Below the pieces are notes generated by a model. It made no database searches, was not told where the DNA came from, and saw only the letters and a program-made list of their open reading frames with translations. DNA of 64,000 nucleotides, taken from contig NZ_JAUSTK010000017.1 in NCBI RefSeq assembly GCF_030812855.1, positions 1-64,000 on the forward strand, in the 5' to 3' direction. This document shows positions 59,597-64,000 of the stretch, one piece after another (within the stretch, counting starts at the first letter, position 1; every line of letters begins with the position of its first letter). The position numbers and the translations under genes were made by a program. Origin of the DNA: Paenibacillus wynnii (GTDB lineage: Bacteria; Bacillota; Bacilli; Paenibacillales; Paenibacillaceae).

Positions 59597-60826
59597 TTAG
59601 GCCCAATTCCCATTACGGAAGATCGGTTCAGCAGTACCATCATCTGTAATTCCATCGATATTCATGTCTGATGTACCCATCATAAAGTCTACATGAATGA
59701 GACTTTGATTCATCCCTTTATTCAGCAACTGCTCTTTGCTCATTGCAGTGCCTTCTTGAAGGGTAAAGGCATAAGCAGCTCCAAGAGCCAGGTGACAAGA
59801 TGCATTTTCATCATACAACGTCGTGTAGTAGAGAATTCCGCTCTCCGAAATAGGGGAATGAAAGGGGACAAGGGCAACCTCACCGAAATAAGAGGCTCCA
59901 TCGTCCATGGATAAAAGGGTAGTTAACGTATCTAGACCTACCTCTGCGGTATAGGCTGTAACCTTGCCGCTCTCGAGTGTCAAAGTAAAGCGGTCAATAA
60001 TATTACCGCCATAGCTGAGCGGCTTGGTGCTTGAAACCGTACCGTTGGCTCCAGTCTTAAGCGGCGCAGTGAAAACCTCTTCGGTAGGGATGTTAGCGAG
60101 AAAAGGAATACCGCGATCGTTCACAGTCCCGGCCTGACACCAGATATGACCCTCAGGAAGTTCTATAGTGAGATCTGTACCGGGTGCAATATAATGAAGA
60201 CTGCGGTATTTCTTATCATTTAGAAGATCACATCTATGCTTCAGACCTTCCAAATGGAGGCGCCAAGCTTCTATCGGATCTGCTTGATCGGCGCGTACAA
60301 CTTTGAAAATAGCATCCCACAGAAGGTCGACTTGCTGTTCCTTAGGTGCATTAGGGAACACTTTGGCTGCCCAGGATGGGGAAGGGAAAGCCAGACCGCT
60401 CCAGCTGGCATGATTGCCCATGAGCAGCTCCCGATAACCGGACAGAGCTTGGCCGGTAGTCTTCTGGTGGTCAGCGATCCGGCTGGATTCAACACCGCTT
60501 AGCAGGTCCGGATCAGCAGAGATGATGGTAAGAAAGGCGGCTCCATTCCGCGCCATATCCTCCAATTCATCAGCCTGCCACTTTGGAGGCTCAAGAAAGG
60601 ACTCCGAAGGGGCCAAATCATATCGCGTACGAGTAACGATTTCATCGCTATAATTAACCTTCACAAGCTGTGCCCCGGCTTCATAAGCTTTTCTTACAAC
60701 TAAACGAACCAGCTCCGCAGAGGCTATATCGGCATTTACAACAAGCTTTTGTCCAGGTTGGATATTCACACCTATTTTTACCGCCAGTAATGCGTAATTC
60801 TCCAGCTTTTGTTTGAAATCCAACAT
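59597..60826 (-). CDS. M29-family aminopeptidase (second of tandem pair)
   Basis: The start is ATG 60826 (MLDFKQKLENYA), seven bases after AGGAGGG on the minus strand. The roughly 409-residue protein is an aminopeptidase T/AmpS-type metalloenzyme: GVNIQPGQKLVV near the start, LHYIAPGTDLTIELPEGH, NIPTEEVFTAP and the C-terminal metal site region (SENENASCHLALG-like, HVDFMMGTSDMNIDG). It lies 17 bp downstream of a paralogue with the same layout. They are expected to be cytoplasmic, with broad peptide substrates. Confidence 0.92.
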   Translation of the reverse strand: MLDFKQKLENYALLAVKIGVNIQPGQKLVVNADIASAELVRLVVRKAYEAGAQLVKVNYSDEIVTRTRYDLAPSESFLEPPKWQADELEDMARNGAAFLTIISADPDLLSGVESSRIADHQKTTGQALSGYRELLMGNHASWSGLAFPSPSWAAKVFPNAPKEQQVDLLWDAIFKVVRADQADPIEAWRLHLEGLKHRCDLLNDKKYRSLHYIAPGTDLTIELPEGHIWCQAGTVNDRGIPFLANIPTEEVFTAPLKTGANGTVSSTKPLSYGGNIIDRFTLTLESGKVTAYTAEVGLDTLTTLLSMDDGASYFGEVALVPFHSPISESGILYYTTLYDENASCHLALGAAYAFTLQEGTAMSKEQLLNKGMNQSLIHVDFMMGTSDMNIDGITDDGTAEPIFRNGNWA

Positions 60827-60842
60827 AAGGAACCCTCCTATT

Positions 60843-62075
60843 TTAAAATGCCCAGTTTCCGTTAAGGAACACCGGTTCTTCAACACCGTCGGCTGTAATG
60901 CCGTAGATGTTCATTTCTGCTGAACCGATCATAAAATCTACATGGGTAACACTAGTGTTAAGACCGTGCTCAATCAACTGTTCTTGGGTCATTTCCTTGC
61001 CGCCTTCCAAACAAAAGGCATAAGCGGTACCAATAGCCAGATGATTAGAAGCATTTTCATCAAAGAGGGTATTATAGTACAAAATATTAGATTCCGAGAT
61101 CGGTGAACGATGAGGAACCAGCGCTACTTCACCAAGATATTTAGCACCTTCATCGAGACTGATCAGATGCTCAAGGGTTTCTTGACCTTTCTCTGCCGTT
61201 ACATGAGTAATCCGGCCGTTCTCGAAAGTAATCGAAAACCCGTCAATGATGTTTCCGCCATAGCTAAGCGGTTTTGTACTTCGTACTACGCCGTTCACAC
61301 CGGTCTTGAGTGGAGCCGTAAATACTTCTTCTGTAGGCATGTTGGCCACAAAGGAATGCCCCTTAGCGTTAATACTATCTCCTTGGGCCCACAGATGTCC
61401 TTCCGGAAGTTCAATGCTTAGATCGGTACCTGGAGCTATGTAGTGCAATTTTTTATACTTTTTGGCGTTGAGTACATTTGATTTTTGCTCCAGATTGATT
61501 AAATGCTCGTGCCAAGCAGCCACTGGATCTTCACGGTCAATTCTTACGGTGTGGAAAATGGCCTCCCATAGTTTTTCTACACGTTCCTCTGCAGGGATAT
61601 CAGGGAATACTTTATCCGCCCAGTTTTGCGATGGAATGGCAACAAGACACCAGCTCACTTTATCAGACATTTGCATCTCACGGTATTTGGTTAGAGCGGC
61701 TCCGCGTGTTTTTTGAAAATTAGCAATCCGTTCTGGTTCGATCCCTTTCAACGCATCGGGATTCTCTGCAAGCACAGTTAGGAATGCCGCACCGTTCTCA
61801 GCCAATTCTGTCATTTCACCTGCGAACCAGGTCGGCGCTTTAGTAAACGTTTCCGGGGCTGCATGCTCGAACTGCTGGCGAGTTATACTTTCATCGTTCC
61901 AATTTACTTTCACAAGACTGGCTCCCACAGCATACGCTTTGGCAGTAATTAGACGTACGAAATCCGCAGCCACAATCGGTGCACTCACTACCAGTGTTTG
62001 ACCCGGTTGAACATTAATACCGATTTGTATGGCTAGATCGGCATATTTTTGCAGCTGAATTTGAAAATTACTCAT
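60843..62075 (-). CDS. M29-family aminopeptidase (first of tandem pair)
   Basis: The start is ATG 62075 (MSNFQIQLQKYA), eight bases after GGAGGA. The roughly 410-residue protein aligns along its whole length with the next gene: GINVQPGQTLVV, LHYIAPGTDLSIELPEGH, NMPTEEVFTAP, SYGGNIIDGF, HVDFMIGSAEMNIYG. The pair is evidently a tandem duplication followed by divergence. Both have the normal family length, so neither copy is broken. They are probably co-transcribed. Confidence 0.93.
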   Translation of the reverse strand: MSNFQIQLQKYADLAIQIGINVQPGQTLVVSAPIVAADFVRLITAKAYAVGASLVKVNWNDESITRQQFEHAAPETFTKAPTWFAGEMTELAENGAAFLTVLAENPDALKGIEPERIANFQKTRGAALTKYREMQMSDKVSWCLVAIPSQNWADKVFPDIPAEERVEKLWEAIFHTVRIDREDPVAAWHEHLINLEQKSNVLNAKKYKKLHYIAPGTDLSIELPEGHLWAQGDSINAKGHSFVANMPTEEVFTAPLKTGVNGVVRSTKPLSYGGNIIDGFSITFENGRITHVTAEKGQETLEHLISLDEGAKYLGEVALVPHRSPISESNILYYNTLFDENASNHLAIGTAYAFCLEGGKEMTQEQLIEHGLNTSVTHVDFMIGSAEMNIYGITADGVEEPVFLNGNWAF

Positions 62076-62230
62076 GAAAGTTTCCTCCAATTTCTAAATA
62101 GTAAGCATTGTACTAAATTATTAACCGCCGGAAGAAAAAAGTCAATTGAGGACAAGGGGAGGGATTTACGATCATTTCAATGATATACTGTGAGTGGTAA
62201 GTGATCATATTTGAAGGGAAGATATTAGGT

Positions 62231-62506
62231 ATGACAATTAAGATATTAGGTTCGGAAATGCGTCGTCACGAGGATAGAAGCTTTGTTGGGAAGACCATAT
62301 TCAGTATGGACAATCATAAAGCGAACTATGAAATCACCTTTTTCAGTACTAGAGGCACGGAGTGGGATTACAGTCTTAGCTTCGCTGGTGAACCTGGAAG
62401 TGAGGAAGAGATGCTGCAGACGGATGCTTTGCTCGAAACTAATGATGATATCTACAATGAGTTACTAGACGCAGCCTTGGATGCACAGGAAGTTGAAGGG
62501 GAATAA
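62231..62506 (+). CDS. Small conserved-looking acidic protein, family unknown
   Basis: I choose ATG 62231 (MTIKILGSEMRRHEDRS); a start at 62201 is also open. The roughly 91-residue protein is acidic, predicted beta-rich at first (KTIFSMDNHKANYEITFFST) and helical and Glu/Asp-rich at the end (NDDIYNELLDAALDAQEVEGE). I do not recognise the family. It has a ribosome-like GAAGGGAAG upstream and stands alone. Confidence 0.65.
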   Translation: MTIKILGSEMRRHEDRSFVGKTIFSMDNHKANYEITFFSTRGTEWDYSLSFAGEPGSEEEMLQTDALLETNDDIYNELLDAALDAQEVEGE

Positions 62507-62629
62507 CACATGCCGGCGGCAACCAGTCGCCGGGTATTATCTCGTTCTATTTTTATAGAAGGAAAATGACTTTTTTTATCGAATTGGTTAAGCTAATGCC
62601 AGCCTGATCTTCCAATAGGAGGTTATACA

Positions 62630-62983
62630 GTGACAAGTCCAATTCTCAATCAGATCGGTGCAGTTTTTATACCTGTAAGTGATATAGAAAGATCCAAGCA
62701 ATGGTATTGCAATCTATTGGGGCTGCCGATTGAAGAAGAAGTCCTATTCGGACATTTGTACGTGGTTCCTATGGAAGGGCCGGGAATTGTGCTTGATAGT
62801 AGAATCTTTACAAGAGAGTGTGTGTTGAATGCTCCAGCCTTTCATTTGAACACCAGAGATATTGATGCAGCCTATGATTTTGTGAAGGCATGCGGAGCAG
62901 AGATTCTGACGGATATCGAACATGACCATTGGTTCAACTTCAAGGATCCTGATGGGAATGTACTGATGATTTGCCGCTGCTGA
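62630..62983 (+). CDS. VOC-family (glyoxalase-like) protein
   Basis: The 117-residue protein is a single vicinal-oxygen-chelate domain: IGAVFIPVSDIERSKQWYCNLLGLPIEEE and a C-terminal WFNFKDPDGNVLMIC with the metal-site pattern. It begins with GTG seven bases after AGGAGG and is 28 bp from the acetyltransferase gene. The substrate is unknown; the group includes antibiotic-resistance and glyoxalase-like proteins. Confidence 0.9.
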   Translation: MTSPILNQIGAVFIPVSDIERSKQWYCNLLGLPIEEEVLFGHLYVVPMEGPGIVLDSRIFTRECVLNAPAFHLNTRDIDAAYDFVKACGAEILTDIEHDHWFNFKDPDGNVLMICRC

Positions 62984-63011
62984 TATGATTTATCCTAGGA
63001 GATGACTCTAA

Positions 63012-63518
63012 ATGATGATTACCATTAGAAAACTGGTGCCAGAGGACTCGGTGCAGTTACTACATTTACAGCATCAGTTGGATGAGGAATCTTCCTTCAT
63101 GCTGCTTGAGCCTGATGAAAGACAGAGCGGTCTGCAGCAGGTTAGGGAAATGATAGAAAATTTTATGATGGCAGAGACCTCAGTCCTTGTTGGTGCAGAG
63201 GTAGACGGGGGGCTTGTTGGATTCATATCCCTAAGAGGGGGCACCGTACGCCGAAATCGACATAGTGCTTACGTTGTAATCGGAATTCTGAAGCAATATC
63301 AGGGTGTAGGTATTGGAACAGCATTGTTTCATGAAATGGACGAATGGGCCTTAGAACATCAAGTTATTCGTCTTGAGCTTACAGTCATGACCCATAATGA
63401 TCGAGCCTTGGCCTTATATGTTAAAAGCGGTTTTGCGATCGAAGGAACAAGAGTGAAGTCGCTTAAAGTGAATGGACAATGGGTGGATGAGTATTACATG
63501 GGTAAAATTATAGAATAG
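63012..63518 (+). CDS. GNAT-family N-acetyltransferase
   Basis: The 168-residue protein has the acetyl-CoA-binding motif A (VVIGILKQYQGVGIGTALFHEMDEWA), the following VIRLELTVMTHNDRALALYVKSGF and the final EYYMGKII of the RimJ/RimL-like group. It starts with ATG behind TAGGAGATG and follows the VOC gene. The substrate is unknown. Confidence 0.92.
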   Translation: MMITIRKLVPEDSVQLLHLQHQLDEESSFMLLEPDERQSGLQQVREMIENFMMAETSVLVGAEVDGGLVGFISLRGGTVRRNRHSAYVVIGILKQYQGVGIGTALFHEMDEWALEHQVIRLELTVMTHNDRALALYVKSGFAIEGTRVKSLKVNGQWVDEYYMGKIIE

Positions 63519-63604
63519 TCTTCAAACTGAATACATAATCTGGGGTCCTGTGAGGGGACCACACAAACAAGAAAGACTCATCAGTAAATTGAGACGAAAT
63601 CGTA

Positions 63605-63640
63605 AAGGAGGTGGCATAATTGCCGCCTTTTTTTTGTGGG
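63605..63640 (+). terminator. Terminator after the GNAT gene
   Basis: AAGGAGGTGGCA (63605-63616) pairs imperfectly with TGCCGCCTT (about 63621-63629), followed by T8. Confidence 0.7.
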
Positions 63641-63707
63641 AATGAGTTCAAACATATAATTAAAGCCAAATTAAAACTTTGTACGTCTAATAGATGTAAG
63701 CCATACA

Positions 63708-64000
63708 ATGGGGGTGGTTAAAATTCTGCGGCTAATAGACAAAGCTAGAAAAGGCAATGATAAAGCATTTATAAAATTGTTTCAACAATATGAAGCCGAT
63801 ATTTTTAGAACCGCATTTATGTATGTTAAAAATCAAAATGATGCACTAGATGTGGTTCAAGAAACGGCATACCGATCATTCAAATCCATTGGAAATTTAA
63901 ACGAACCTAAATACTTTAAAACTTGGCTCATTAAAATTGCGATAAGTTGTGCGCTTGATATGCTTCGAAAACAAAAAAAAGTTGTTCAAATGAAACCAAG
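63708..64000 (+). CDS. ECF-like RNA polymerase sigma factor (3' end outside window)
   Basis: The frame stays open to the window edge (97 residues). It reads DKARKGNDKAFIKLFQQYEADIFRTAFMYVKNQNDALDVVQETAYRSFKSI, the sigma-70 region 2 of ECF factors with the helicase-like DVVQETAYR motif, then LNEPKYFKTWLIKIAISCALDMLRK, the end of region 2. Region 4 is cut off. ATG 63708 is the first usual start, but the good GGGGGTGG site (63710-63717) lies after it. It points to ATT 63723 or CTG 63726 instead, so the real start is uncertain. An anti-sigma gene is expected beyond the edge. Confidence 0.82.
   Translation, partial: MGVVKILRLIDKARKGNDKAFIKLFQQYEADIFRTAFMYVKNQNDALDVVQETAYRSFKSIGNLNEPKYFKTWLIKIAISCALDMLRKQKKVVQMKP

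Overview
The window looks like a chromosome segment of a Paenibacillus-type, endospore-forming Firmicute. The evidence is the gene order rsmD-coaD-ylbJ-ylbL-tmcAL(ylbM)-yceD-rpmF, followed by fapR-plsX-fabH-fabD-fabG-acpP-fabF-rnc-smc-ftsY, together with Bacillus-type promoters, strong AGGAGG ribosome sites, frequent GTG/TTG starts, sporulation genes (ylbJ, a YjcZ-like peptide) and a replication terminator protein homologue. I saw no rRNA, tRNA, CRISPR array or intact transposase.

Layout. 0.2-3 kb: a secreted SH3b/amidase_3 wall hydrolase, a DUF817 membrane protein, a decayed methyltransferase and a 19-bp-stem palindrome flanked by 9-bp direct repeats. 3-8.8 kb: a nitrite assimilation locus. 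An ANTAR regulator and a TrpD-like protein diverge from nirB-nirD-cobA. The nirB leader has two hexaloop hairpins whose second 3' arm is also the 5' arm of a terminator, so the ANTAR control circuit can be read from the sequence. 8.8-10.3 kb: an orphan endolysin/holin pair, then a 396-bp MITE. 10.3-12.1 kb: small housekeeping and sporulation genes. 12.3-30 kb: conserved core genes for rRNA modification, CoA, tRNA modification, L32, fatty acid and phospholipid synthesis, RNase III, SMC and FtsY. 30.3-33.7 kb: a three-gene ATP-grasp / alpha-E / transglutaminase operon. 33.8-41.3 kb: oxidoreductases, a broken FAD oxidoreductase, a DUF2087 regulator, a GIY-YIG protein, HrpB helicase (with a GC-rich mosaic patch and six 8-residue repeats) and a glycine-rich stress protein. 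41.3-42.2 kb: a second MITE copy (98% identical) and a cluster of a 24-bp interspersed repeat. 42.2-45.9 kb: an RTP homologue, a DivIVA/GpsB-like protein and a large hybrid histidine kinase. 46-49 kb: a GlcT-type antiterminator with its RAT/terminator switch, then a glucose-family PTS EIIA and EIICB. 49-52 kb: EamA exporter, methyltransferase, LysR regulator. 52-56 kb: pstSCAB phosphate importer, without phoU in the next position. 56-64 kb: Xre regulator plus membrane partner, a second cluster of the 24-bp repeat, a TetR-controlled metallo-hydrolase operon, small proteins, two tandem M29 aminopeptidases, VOC and GNAT proteins, and the start of an ECF-like sigma factor cut by the window edge.

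The most informative structures are non-coding: the ANTAR switch, the GlcT RAT switch, the FapR operator over the fapR promoter, paired TetR operators, the ISL3-like MITE with 8-bp target duplications in both copies, and the two-locus 24-bp repeat family. The RTP homologue, with a dyad over its own promoter, suggests that a B. subtilis-like fork-arrest system may exist in this organism.
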